Of a stretch of DNA of 64,000 bases, positions 1 through 7,574 are shown one piece after another (position 1 is the first letter of the stretch; each line of letters opens with the position of its first letter). The position numbers were made by a program, and so were the translations under genes. The DNA is from JAWVYT01 sp046483065 (lineage in GTDB: Bacteria; Gemmatimonadota; Gemmatimonadetes; Longimicrobiales; RSA9). The notes below the pieces were generated by a model, which worked only from the letters and a program-made list of their open reading frames with translations, was not told the origin of the DNA and made no database searches. Location: contig JAWODW010000097.1 of NCBI GenBank assembly GCA_046483065.1, forward strand, positions 92,813 through 156,812, read 5' to 3'.

Positions 1-590
1 TGTCGCCCGTTCTCGACGACGACGCGGTCCGCGTCCACCTCGTCTCGGACCGCCGTTCACCGGCCGGGGGCACTCTCACCGTCCGCACCCTGACGTTCGA
101 CGGGCGGGAGGTGTTCCGGGCCGACCGGCCCGTGGAGCTGCCCCGGAACGGGAGCGCGGTGGCGCTGGAGCTGCCGCTGGGCACCATCCTCGGGGGCGCG
201 GCGGCCGACCCGGGCAGTGAGACCCGGCGCAGCAGCGTGGTGGTGGCCGAGCTCGCGCTCGACGACGGCACCCGCACCCGCAACCTCCTCTACTTCGAGC
301 CGCCGAAGGATCTGGCGCTCCCGGATCCGGGGCTCACCACCCGGGTGCGACGGGAGGGTGATGGATGGGTCGTGGACGTGGCCGCGGATGCCCTCGCCCG
401 GGCCGTCCACCTCACCCGGGCCGTCCACCTCACCGCCGACGGCGCCTTTTTCCTGGACAACTGGTTCGACCTGCTGCCGGGCGAGACCCGGACCGTGCGA
501 ATCGAAGACGTGCCGGAGGGCGTCCGGCCGCCGGAGGTCCGGGTTCGGTCGTTGGTGGAGAGCGGGGGACGCTGGCGTGACACACCCTGA
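1..590 (+). CDS. beta-mannosidase-like glycosidase, C-terminal fragment
   Basis: The frame is open from base 3 to a TGA at 588-590, so about 195 residues are visible and the 5' part lies outside the window. The segment FFLDNWFDLLPGETRTVRI is typical of the last Ig-like domain of family GH2 beta-mannosidases, which hydrolyse terminal beta-mannosides. The catalytic barrel is not in the window, so activity cannot be judged. An 18-base tandem duplication near 397-434 adds a second RAVHLT hexapeptide without breaking the frame. The gene converges on the next one with a 45-base gap. Another GH2 enzyme with the same terminal fold is the alternative. Confidence 0.6.
   Translation, partial: SPVLDDDAVRVHLVSDRRSPAGGTLTVRTLTFDGREVFRADRPVELPRNGSAVALELPLGTILGGAAADPGSETRRSSVVVAELALDDGTRTRNLLYFEPPKDLALPDPGLTTRVRREGDGWVVDVAADALARAVHLTRAVHLTADGAFFLDNWFDLLPGETRTVRIEDVPEGVRPPEVRVRSLVESGGRWRDTP
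397..434 (+). repeat. 18-base perfect tandem duplication inside the glycosidase gene
   Basis: Bases 397-414 and 415-432 are identical, and the match runs two bases further. The duplication is in frame and encodes RAVHLT twice. It looks like a recent slippage or duplication event in a surface loop. Confidence 0.9.
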
Positions 591-635
591 GCGTCAGCCG
601 TTCCAGCGGCTCCCGGTGGGCCTCCTGGCGCGCCC

Positions 636-3359
636 CTACCGCCCGAACCAGTACGTGGCCTTGACCTGGAACACGTTCATCGGCCGCGGGTCGAAGACGG
701 CGGACGGGGTGTCGGCCAGGTCGAAGGTCCCGTCGGCCCCATACCCGGCCCGCCGCTGCGTCCACACGAAGAAGAGGGTGGAGCCGGGACGGTACTCCCA
801 CCGCAGCACGGCCGTGCCCCGGAGCGCGCTGGTGGTGAAGTCCGGGTTCCCGAAGGAAAACGGCTGGGCGGCTCCCGGGCCGTCGGGGTCCACGTCGTAG
901 CGGTCGGCCGCGTCGTCGTAGTCGATGGTGCCCACGTCCTCGCCGTATGTAAGCCGGTCCAGCGTGCGCGGGGCCGCGTACTCCCGGAACGACATGTAGT
1001 CGCCGCTGGCGATGAAGGGCTGGGCGAAGAGCTGGAGCGTCAGGTCGGGCGTGAAGGTCCAGTTGACCCGGGTGCTGAGAGACAGCGTCCGGGTGTGGAT
1101 GCGCGCGAAGACGTACCGGCGGCCGTAGAAGTCGGTGGCCGTGGGATCGTCCACGGCCGTCACGTACTGGGACGAGTTCTCGTCGTAGCTGTACGTGGGC
1201 GAGAGCTGGATGAAGACGTTGGACGCGGGCTTCAGCGCCAGCCCCGGGGCGATGGTGAAGGCCCGGGTGTCATCCGCGGTGCCGACGGCGCCGCGGAGCT
1301 GGACGTCGAACACGGCCGGGGCCCGGGGATCGGTGGAGACCTGGAGATGGCCGAAGTCGTACCCGTCGCGTCCCACCACCGGGCCGCCCCGGGTGAGCCG
1401 ATCATCCTGGGCCGGCTCCTCGTGGATCCAGAAGGCCCGGAGGTTCCAGTAGTTGGGGAACTCCATGCCGTAGTAGGCCTGGAGGGCCGCCCGGGTCCGG
1501 TCGCCGTCGTAGTTGTGCTCGATGGCGCCGCCGATGCTGGTGAAGATGCTCCGGTACCATCGGGTGGGCGTGGTGAAGCTCCCGCCGATGTTCCCGTTCA
1601 GCCACACGTAGTCGGCCCGGTTCAGGAAGGCGAGGTCGTTGGTCTCGAAACCGGGGCTCCGGACATTGGCCATGGCCTCCCAGCGGAGGATGCCCCCGCT
1701 GTCCTTCCCGACGCGGGTGAACAGGCCGTACCCCCGGAGCGCGGTGGCGTCGGGGCGGTAGCCGGTGTCGAAGAGGCCGTCGCCGGTCACCTGGCGGTCC
1801 GGCCGGTCGAAGTAGTGGGCGCTGGAGCGTTGGGTCCGGTCGATGGCGGTGGCGGACCCCGCCACGCTGGAGACGAGCGTGCTGCCCATCCACGAGTAGT
1901 CGCGTCCGGCCCAGGTGTGGCGCCAGTCGAGGCCGACGGCCTCGGCGCGGCCGTGCAGGTAGTCGCTCACCACCGGGTCGCCCGTCCGGCGGATCGCGGA
2001 CGTGAGGATCCCGCCGACGGTGGTGGCGCCGTCCCGGAGCTCCTTCTTGATCCGCCCCACGAAATAGTTGGACAGGGGCTCGACCACCTGGGTCTCTTCT
2101 TCCCCGCCCCCGGTGGGCACGTACCGGGCCGTCTTCCGGCCCGTCACGGCGTCGAGGACGCCGATGGAGTAGCCACCATCGGTTCGGCCCGTGATCTTGG
2201 CGGCCCCGAGGATGGAGGTGGTCTCGGGGATATCCGCGTAGGCGGCGTGGTTGTCAACCCAGCCGCCCAGCTGCGGTGGTCGGCCGATGCGCCGGGAGTA
2301 GAAGGCGCCCAGCGAGGACGAGTTGCTGCAGAACATGCAGCGCATGCCGCCGAAGGAGAAGGCGCTGGCGCCGGCGATGAAGAAGGGACGCTTCTCGTCG
2401 TAGTACGTCTCGTAGGCGCTGAGGTTGAGCGTTGCGGGGTCGACCTCCACCTGGCCGAAGTCCGGGTTGAGCGTGGCGTCCAGCGTCAGGTTCGTGGTCA
2501 GCAGGTACTTGATGTCGGCGCCCAGCCCGTACCGCATCTCCGTGTCCTCGCCGTACGGGTCCACCGGGGCCGTCTGCTCGAAGCGGCTCCCCGTCACCAC
2601 GTACGGCAGCACCTCCAGCTGCCGGGGCTGCTCGACGATGTCGAGCCTCTCGAGGTGACCGTAGAAGGCGGGTCCGCCGGCGGCATCCCGGGGGCGGAAC
2701 GACCACATGACCTGCTCGTTCAGCCCGTCGATGTAGCGCCAGATCTGGAGCCCCCAGCTCTGGAGCGAGTCGGGGGAGAACCGGAGCTGGCTGAACGGGA
2801 TCCGCAGCTCGGCGGTCCAGCCCCCGGAATCGACCCGGGCGGCCGAATCCCAGATGGGGTCCCACGAGGGGTCGCCGTTGAACTGGTCGCCCCGTACCCC
2901 CGCCGGGTTCACCTCGAACCAGGCGTCGTCCAGGTGGTTGTGGTACGGGTCCAGGCGTACCACCAGCTTGTCCGTGGTCAGCGAGTTGAACGACCCGTTG
3001 TCGCCGCTGGCGTCCAGGAGCTGATCCCGCCGGGCCAGAGGCGCCACCACCCCGCCGGGCTGGGCCATGCGCGCTCCGATGTAGAGCGCCCGGTCGTCGA
3101 AGAGGACGCGCACCTCCGTGGGATATGACGCGGCCGCGCCCTCATCGGGCTGGTACTGCCGGAACCCCGTGGCCGGCGCGGCCCGCCGCCAGGCCGCCTC
3201 GTCCAGCCGGCCGTCCACGGCGATGGCGCCATCGAGACGGGCTGCCACCGCGGACGGTGCGGCGGCCCCACCCTCGGGGACCGGACTCTGCGCCCGTGCG
3301 GTCGATGGCAGAACGAGAAGTCCCAGCAGCAGGACAGCGGAATATCGGGCGCGGGTCAT
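636..3359 (-). CDS. DUF5916 / CBM9-like outer-membrane protein
   Basis: A 907-residue protein. The chosen ATG begins MTRARYSAVLLLGLLVLPS, a clear signal peptide that probably ends near ARAQ; in-frame codons upstream do not look like protein. Residues about 35-215 resemble the carbohydrate-binding family 9 fold (IDGRLDEAAW, then RALYIGARM). The rest matches the DUF5916 beta-barrel-like region, with alternating aromatic strands and a terminal WFGR, which suggests outer-membrane insertion. A CMFC cysteine pair sits in the barrel region. DUF5916 proteins often accompany peptidases and hydrolases, but their substrate is unknown. It ends 45 bases from the convergent glycosidase. Family call is fairly sure; function is not. 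Confidence 0.85.
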   Translation of the reverse strand: MTRARYSAVLLLGLLVLPSTARAQSPVPEGGAAAPSAVAARLDGAIAVDGRLDEAAWRRAAPATGFRQYQPDEGAAASYPTEVRVLFDDRALYIGARMAQPGGVVAPLARRDQLLDASGDNGSFNSLTTDKLVVRLDPYHNHLDDAWFEVNPAGVRGDQFNGDPSWDPIWDSAARVDSGGWTAELRIPFSQLRFSPDSLQSWGLQIWRYIDGLNEQVMWSFRPRDAAGGPAFYGHLERLDIVEQPRQLEVLPYVVTGSRFEQTAPVDPYGEDTEMRYGLGADIKYLLTTNLTLDATLNPDFGQVEVDPATLNLSAYETYYDEKRPFFIAGASAFSFGGMRCMFCSNSSSLGAFYSRRIGRPPQLGGWVDNHAAYADIPETTSILGAAKITGRTDGGYSIGVLDAVTGRKTARYVPTGGGEEETQVVEPLSNYFVGRIKKELRDGATTVGGILTSAIRRTGDPVVSDYLHGRAEAVGLDWRHTWAGRDYSWMGSTLVSSVAGSATAIDRTQRSSAHYFDRPDRQVTGDGLFDTGYRPDATALRGYGLFTRVGKDSGGILRWEAMANVRSPGFETNDLAFLNRADYVWLNGNIGGSFTTPTRWYRSIFTSIGGAIEHNYDGDRTRAALQAYYGMEFPNYWNLRAFWIHEEPAQDDRLTRGGPVVGRDGYDFGHLQVSTDPRAPAVFDVQLRGAVGTADDTRAFTIAPGLALKPASNVFIQLSPTYSYDENSSQYVTAVDDPTATDFYGRRYVFARIHTRTLSLSTRVNWTFTPDLTLQLFAQPFIASGDYMSFREYAAPRTLDRLTYGEDVGTIDYDDAADRYDVDPDGPGAAQPFSFGNPDFTTSALRGTAVLRWEYRPGSTLFFVWTQRRAGYGADGTFDLADTPSAVFDPRPMNVFQVKATYWFGR

Positions 3360-3433
3360 TGGATTTTCCCGGTGTGCGGTTGCGGCCATCATTGCCACCG
3401 GGTTGGACACACCGAACGGCCAAAGCGTTGGGC

Positions 3434-3468
3434 TAAACCTGACTATGGAAATCCTGTAGTGAGGTTTA
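3434..3468. repeat. inverted repeat between hipA and the DUF5916 gene
   Basis: TAAACCT-g-ACTA at 3434-3445 is mirrored by TAGT-g-AGGTTTA at 3457-3468 around an 11-base centre. It lies 75 bases upstream of the DUF5916 start and 34 bases past the hipA stop. There is no T-run, so an operator or a mobile-element end is more likely than a terminator. Confidence 0.6.
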
Positions 3469-3501
3469 CCACACCCAGCCCAGCCAGTCGGCGCGGATCC
3501 G

Positions 3502-4794
3502 TCAGGCCAGGATTGCGGAGCAACGTTCGGCTTGACTGGTGATTGCGACGCGCAGTCGATCCAGCACCGAGGCCTCCAACCCGTCGTCAGCCGCTGCCTC
3601 GGTGACTTCCGCCACGGCGGCCGGCACCGCCTCAGCCAGGTCGCGGACATAACGCACGAGTTCCAGGTCCTCCGCACCCAATATCTCAGCCATCTTGTAC
3701 CAATGTTCGCGTCGTACTCCCAGGATTCGGGCTCCCCCGCCTACGGTCATGGCCATTCGGAGGTCGTCATCCGCAACGTCGTAGTATTGCAGGGAGGAGA
3801 TCAGATCGTAGAGCGGAGTCGTCCGTATCTCGTCTCCTGTGGTGATGAACCAGGAGTAGTTCTTCGCATGGCCATCAGTCCCGCCGATGATCCAGTTGAA
3901 CGCCGCAGCGCCGAGAAGCTGTTGGAGATCAGCGTCCGGATCGGCGGAGTGCGTGCGAGCCAGCTCGGCCAACTCGCTGAATCCCGGGCCGCCGGAATGC
4001 TGGTATTTCTGGCTGGGAGGTATGCCCAGCGCCTGGCACGAGTCCTCTTGATGCAGGCGCTTGACGCTCCCATGGTCGGAAAAGCGGTCAAATCGTTCGA
4101 CGACGATGGCGACCTGATCACCGAACCTCTCAACGCTGGACGCTGCCGCGGGGATTCCGAGACGGCGTGCGAGATTCAGACACACGTGTTCGTTGATCTC
4201 AATGCCCGGGAACCGGAGATCCGCGGGTGGCTTGAGGATATGCGTTGAGGCTGCTCTCCCGTCCGGACGGCCCCAGCCGGTATCGATCTTTGCCAGTGCG
4301 ATCTTCGCCTGCGCACCAGCCAGACTGAACATCCCCTTGCGGTCTTCCTGGTCCCCCCATGGAGCGGCATTGCGGCGAATTCGGGCCAGGGCTGCAGCAA
4401 TTTCATCTTCAGAGATGGGATCCACTGATCCAGGCGACGTTAGAACGGCGTCGAACCGCTCTTCTCTCACGAACTGGACCGCACCGGCACAATCTTCTCC
4501 CATGTGGGCGAGGAGCCCGAAAGGATTACGTGCTGAAACCCCGAACTCGGCAGCCCACCCTTCCAGGATGTCCTGGTTGTCCGGGAGCAGGTTGCTCATG
4601 TACGCCAGAACCGGCCGGTGCGTGTGGTCGGTCTGCGTATAGGGGAGTGAGAGTGAAATCGATTGCGCATTCCCACTATCCCGCCAGTCCGAAGTGTAGG
4701 AGAGACTCAGCCTTCCGCCCGCACCCGCTCTGACCACCGCCACAGGCACGCCCATGAGAAAGACGTGGAGCTCCCTGGCATGCGCCATCGCCAT
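3502..4794 (-). CDS. hipA: HipA-type serine/threonine kinase toxin
   Basis: A 430-residue HipA-family kinase, close to the 440 of E. coli HipA, which phosphorylates glutamyl-tRNA synthetase and causes growth arrest. Visible motifs: HipA N-terminal domain (about 5-110), the Ser-containing loop FSLAGAQAKIAL (156-167) that matches the autophosphorylated P-loop segment, the catalytic loop GTDGHAKN with Asp307, and TTPLYDL with the metal-binding Asp330. All key residues are present, so the toxin should be active. Its ATG overlaps the hipB stop by one base (TGATG), which indicates translational coupling. GC content is visibly lower than in the flanking genes, hinting at horizontal acquisition. Confidence 0.93.
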   Translation of the reverse strand: MAMAHARELHVFLMGVPVAVVRAGAGGRLSLSYTSDWRDSGNAQSISLSLPYTQTDHTHRPVLAYMSNLLPDNQDILEGWAAEFGVSARNPFGLLAHMGEDCAGAVQFVREERFDAVLTSPGSVDPISEDEIAAALARIRRNAAPWGDQEDRKGMFSLAGAQAKIALAKIDTGWGRPDGRAASTHILKPPADLRFPGIEINEHVCLNLARRLGIPAAASSVERFGDQVAIVVERFDRFSDHGSVKRLHQEDSCQALGIPPSQKYQHSGGPGFSELAELARTHSADPDADLQQLLGAAAFNWIIGGTDGHAKNYSWFITTGDEIRTTPLYDLISSLQYYDVADDDLRMAMTVGGGARILGVRREHWYKMAEILGAEDLELVRYVRDLAEAVPAAVAEVTEAAADDGLEASVLDRLRVAITSQAERCSAILA

Positions 4795-5141
4795 CAGCGG
4801 TTCGTTCGCAGGAACGTGACAGGACGGGTCTTGTTCCCTTCCGTCGACGTATGTCGAGACAGGATCTCGTCCAGGTCCGCCGCGCTTGGCTGGGAAGTCC
4901 TTCCGGCGTGTCCACGAGATTCGCCGCCACCAGTGGGGGGGTCGACACGAACGTCGAAGCCAAGTGCTTCCAGCGCCGCCAGCACCAGGCCTACCTGAGC
5001 CGTGGACTTGCCATGCTCGATTTCACTCACCCACCGACGTGACGTATCCAGCCGCTGGGCGAGGTCTGTCTGGGACCAACCCAGGTCCTGGCGCCTAGCC
5101 CTGATCAGGCGACCGATGTCCCGCACTTTGGTGATGTCCAT
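4794..5141 (-). CDS. hipB: HipB-type antitoxin, Xre helix-turn-helix
   Basis: A 115-residue protein with an Xre-type HTH at about 8-62 (IGRLIRARRQDLGWSQTDLA, then SRRWVSEIEHGKST). It should bind HipA and repress its own promoter. The tail from about residue 70 is polar and probably flexible, as in E. coli HipB, where it is the protease target. The gene is first in the operon and ends on the hipA start codon. The ATG is placed directly after a palindromic operator, which leaves almost no leader. Confidence 0.92.
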   Translation of the reverse strand: MDITKVRDIGRLIRARRQDLGWSQTDLAQRLDTSRRWVSEIEHGKSTAQVGLVLAALEALGFDVRVDPPTGGGESRGHAGRTSQPSAADLDEILSRHTSTEGNKTRPVTFLRTNR

Positions 5142-5145
5142 AATA

Positions 5146-5197
5146 TGCTCCCGTCCGGTTACAGTTCAACATGTTACCGTACGGGTACATCTGTCAA
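5146..5197 (-). promoter_or_regulatory. hipBA promoter with two palindromic operators
   Basis: A TTGACA -35 box reads leftward at 5197-5192; the -10 box is weak (around 5176-5168). Two related imperfect palindromes lie at 5172-5189 (core CCGTACGGGTAC) and 5146-5163 (core CCGTCCGGTTAC). They agree at 14 of 18 positions and are 26 bases apart centre to centre. One covers the promoter spacer and the other abuts the hipB ATG, as expected for autorepression by HipB. Confidence 0.7.
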
Positions 5198-5321
5198 GGT
5201 TATGCCCTTGAGGTTGACCCCGATCGCTCGCAAGGTCCGATGTGAGCTAACGGGTGCAAGATGGGACGGGCACGCAGCAAGAATCAATGCGCTCGCCAGG
5301 ATGGAGACAGGGAAGGCGCAA

Positions 5322-5355
5322 ACGAGGCGCCCCGAAAGAGATCGGGGCGCCTCGT
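5322..5355 (-). terminator. intrinsic terminator after tRNA-Ile
   Basis: A perfect 14-base stem (5322-5335 with 5342-5355) and six-base loop, followed on the minus strand by TTTG. It lies 14 bases beyond the tRNA 3' end. Confidence 0.75.
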
Positions 5356-5369
5356 GCCTACGGCTCCAA

Positions 5370-5443
5370 TGGGCCTGGGTGGACTCGAACCACCGGCCTC
5401 ACGCTTATCAGGCGTGCGCTCTAACCGACTGAGCTACAGGCCC
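5370..5443 (-). tRNA. tRNA-Ile (anticodon GAT)
   Basis: A 74-base cloverleaf: acceptor GGGCCTG paired with CAGGCCC plus discriminator A, D-arm GCTCAGTCGGTTAGAGC, anticodon loop CTGATAA with GAT (plus-strand ATC at 5407-5409), and T-arm GGTTCGAGTCC. CCA is not encoded. In many bacteria this tRNA sits in the 16S-23S spacer; here it has its own promoter and terminator and lies 9.4 kb from the 16S gene, on the same strand. Confidence 0.97.
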
Positions 5444-5459
5444 CACATCGGAGACGCGG

Positions 5460-5488
5460 AAGATAAACGATCTCCGGGTCCTCTTCAA
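5460..5488 (-). promoter_or_regulatory. sigma-70-type promoter of tRNA-Ile
   Basis: Reading leftward: TTGAAG at 5488-5483, a 17-base spacer, then TATCTT at 5465-5460. Initiation is expected about 10 bases before the mature tRNA 5' end at 5443. Confidence 0.7.
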
Positions 5489-5584
5489 CCCGGCCCCTAC
5501 GCGTGACCTGTCCGCATCTCTTGCCCCGGGCCCCGGCCCGTCGCACAATGAGTGCGTCCCGCACCTCTCTTCCCCGGAACCGCT

Positions 5585-7570
5585 ATGGTGACCAAGGACC
5601 CTGACCCGGCGCGCGGATCGCCGTCGACGGCGCCGGAGAGCGAATCGCTGACCCCGCTGCGCTGGCCGCCGCCGGGACTCGCGCGGCTGCAGGGTGACGC
5701 GTACGGCGCCGGCGCCCGGCTTGCGGCCGGCGCGGTCCTGATCCTACCACTGCTGTACGCCATGGTGGCGCGGCAGGATCCATGGTCGCTGGGTCCGCTA
5801 GGCGACTCGCTCTGGCTGGCGTTTCTCTTCGGGATCATAGGGATCCCGGTCCTCCTGAGCGGCTACATCGCCCTGGCCCGGCTGCTGCGGCGCGCCTCGG
5901 ACGCGGTGGACCAGGGACACGACTGGCGGGTGGTGGCGCTGGTGGCCACGGATCATCGGCGGGACACCGGTTTTCTGCTCCAGGGCGCCCGGGCGTACCG
6001 ACTCCTGAGCCCGGCCACCCGGAAACGCATCGCCAGGGTGCGCATGATCGTGGGTGGGCTCGCGCTGTTCGCGGCGCTCTGGCTGTCCCTCGGGTTCGGG
6101 ATTTCGGTGGTCCTCGGGGCCCGGGGCGTGCTGGGCCCGTGGGGCGTGGTAGCGGGGACGCTGGGCCCGAGCGTGGTGACGGCGGCGACGGCGGTGCTCC
6201 TCTTCGGCTGGGAGGAGGGGAAGCTCAGGAAGTCCCGGAAGCGCTGGTTCAGGCAGAGCTGGTCGCAGGAGCTGGTCCGGGAGGAGATCCGGCGGTGGCA
6301 GGCGGCCATGTCGGAGCGGGCCCCGGGCCTCGTGAGGCCGGAGGGCGCCCCGGAAGGCGGCGGGCGGGCGCGGACCACGCTGCGCACGTCGTACGTGGGC
6401 GTCGGGGTGGCCACGATCATGGCGTTCGTACCCCTCTTCACGCTCATCTTCTCGGCGGCCATCATCCCGATCCTGGCCCGGATCTCGGTGCCGGAGCTCG
6501 ACCGGTCGGTCCAGCGGTTCGCGGCCACGGAGCCGCTCCGCAGCTACGCCCTGGCGCCGGACAGCGCGCTCACACCCCGGGCTGCCGGCGCCATCCTGCA
6601 CACGCTGAGCTTCGTGGGTCGGCCCTACCGGGCCACGGAGGGCGTCCTGCCGCCGGAGCGTACGTACCCGGATCCGTGGTTCCCCGACGGTGACCCCACG
6701 GGCCCGCCGTCGCAGGAGCAGATCCAGGCGATCATCGACGGGATGGGGCGGCCGCTGCCCCCCGACCAGCGTGCGTACCTGGACAGCGTGGCGGCGCACC
6801 CTGCCCACGCGGAGATGAGCCGTCTCGCCCGGGCGGGTGTCATGGACATCAGCGCCGTGCGCTGGTCGATGCCGCTGCCCAGCGACATTACGCTGTCTCA
6901 GCTCTCCATGCCCGCCATGGGGACGCTCCGGCAGGCGGCCTACGCCCACCTGGCCCGGGCGGCGGTCCAGGCGTCGCGGGGGCGAGTGGCGGCGGCCGAC
7001 ACCACGATCCGCGAGGTCCTGAGCATCGGGCTGCTCATGGCCGACGAGAGTCCCACGATCCTGGACAATCTCATCGGGATGGCGATGGCGGAGCTGGCGG
7101 GCGACGCGCTGATCAGCCTCTACCGGAACACGGGGCATCCCCAAGCCGACGCTCTGGCCTGGGGCATTCGATCGGCGGAGCGGAGCGTGGAGCGGGCCCC
7201 GTCCACGGCCATCACCGATGTGGCGGCTCGGCTGCGGGCCATGCCGGACAACGCCCTCGACAGCGCGTTCCTCCGGGGCGCCCGGTGGGAGTACGTGGGA
7301 CTGCTGAACACCGTGGGGCCGTGCATCAACCTCCGGCGGGTGGTCTTCGGCCCGGACATCGAGTACCGCAGCTGGCTCGACCGCGTGGAGGACCGCCTCG
7401 TCCGCTACCCCGGCGAGGCCGAGCTCTTCGCCGTGGCCCGTGGTGGGCTCCTGGGCGGCGATCCCGACCAGGCCCTGTCCTTGTCGGGCCGGGTGCTGGC
7501 ACTGACCATGGGCGATGCGGACCGGCCCGGGAGCTGCGCCCGGATCCTGGGCGAAGTGGTAGGCTTCTGA
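5585..7570 (+). CDS. multi-pass membrane protein of unknown function
   Basis: A 661-residue protein that I do not recognise. Starting at the ATG at 5585 (MVTKDPDPARG), it has hydrophobic segments at about 45-62, 74-98, 143-167, 170-197 and 270-300. A basic linker (EEGKLRKSRKRWFRQSW) lies between the fourth and fifth. The final 350 residues are soluble-looking and mostly helical, without an obvious catalytic motif. A GTG at 5552 would add 11 residues. The transporter gene follows after 4 bases, so the two are probably co-transcribed and may work together. Confidence 0.7.
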   Translation: MVTKDPDPARGSPSTAPESESLTPLRWPPPGLARLQGDAYGAGARLAAGAVLILPLLYAMVARQDPWSLGPLGDSLWLAFLFGIIGIPVLLSGYIALARLLRRASDAVDQGHDWRVVALVATDHRRDTGFLLQGARAYRLLSPATRKRIARVRMIVGGLALFAALWLSLGFGISVVLGARGVLGPWGVVAGTLGPSVVTAATAVLLFGWEEGKLRKSRKRWFRQSWSQELVREEIRRWQAAMSERAPGLVRPEGAPEGGGRARTTLRTSYVGVGVATIMAFVPLFTLIFSAAIIPILARISVPELDRSVQRFAATEPLRSYALAPDSALTPRAAGAILHTLSFVGRPYRATEGVLPPERTYPDPWFPDGDPTGPPSQEQIQAIIDGMGRPLPPDQRAYLDSVAAHPAHAEMSRLARAGVMDISAVRWSMPLPSDITLSQLSMPAMGTLRQAAYAHLARAAVQASRGRVAAADTTIREVLSIGLLMADESPTILDNLIGMAMAELAGDALISLYRNTGHPQADALAWGIRSAERSVERAPSTAITDVAARLRAMPDNALDSAFLRGARWEYVGLLNTVGPCINLRRVVFGPDIEYRSWLDRVEDRLVRYPGEAELFAVARGGLLGGDPDQALSLSGRVLALTMGDADRPGSCARILGEVVGF

Positions 7571-7574
7571 CGCC

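Noticed and set aside
1095..3128. A long rightward frame opposite the DUF5916 gene
   Set aside because: It is an antisense shadow produced by high GC. The minus-strand frame has a signal peptide, domain motifs and normal composition.
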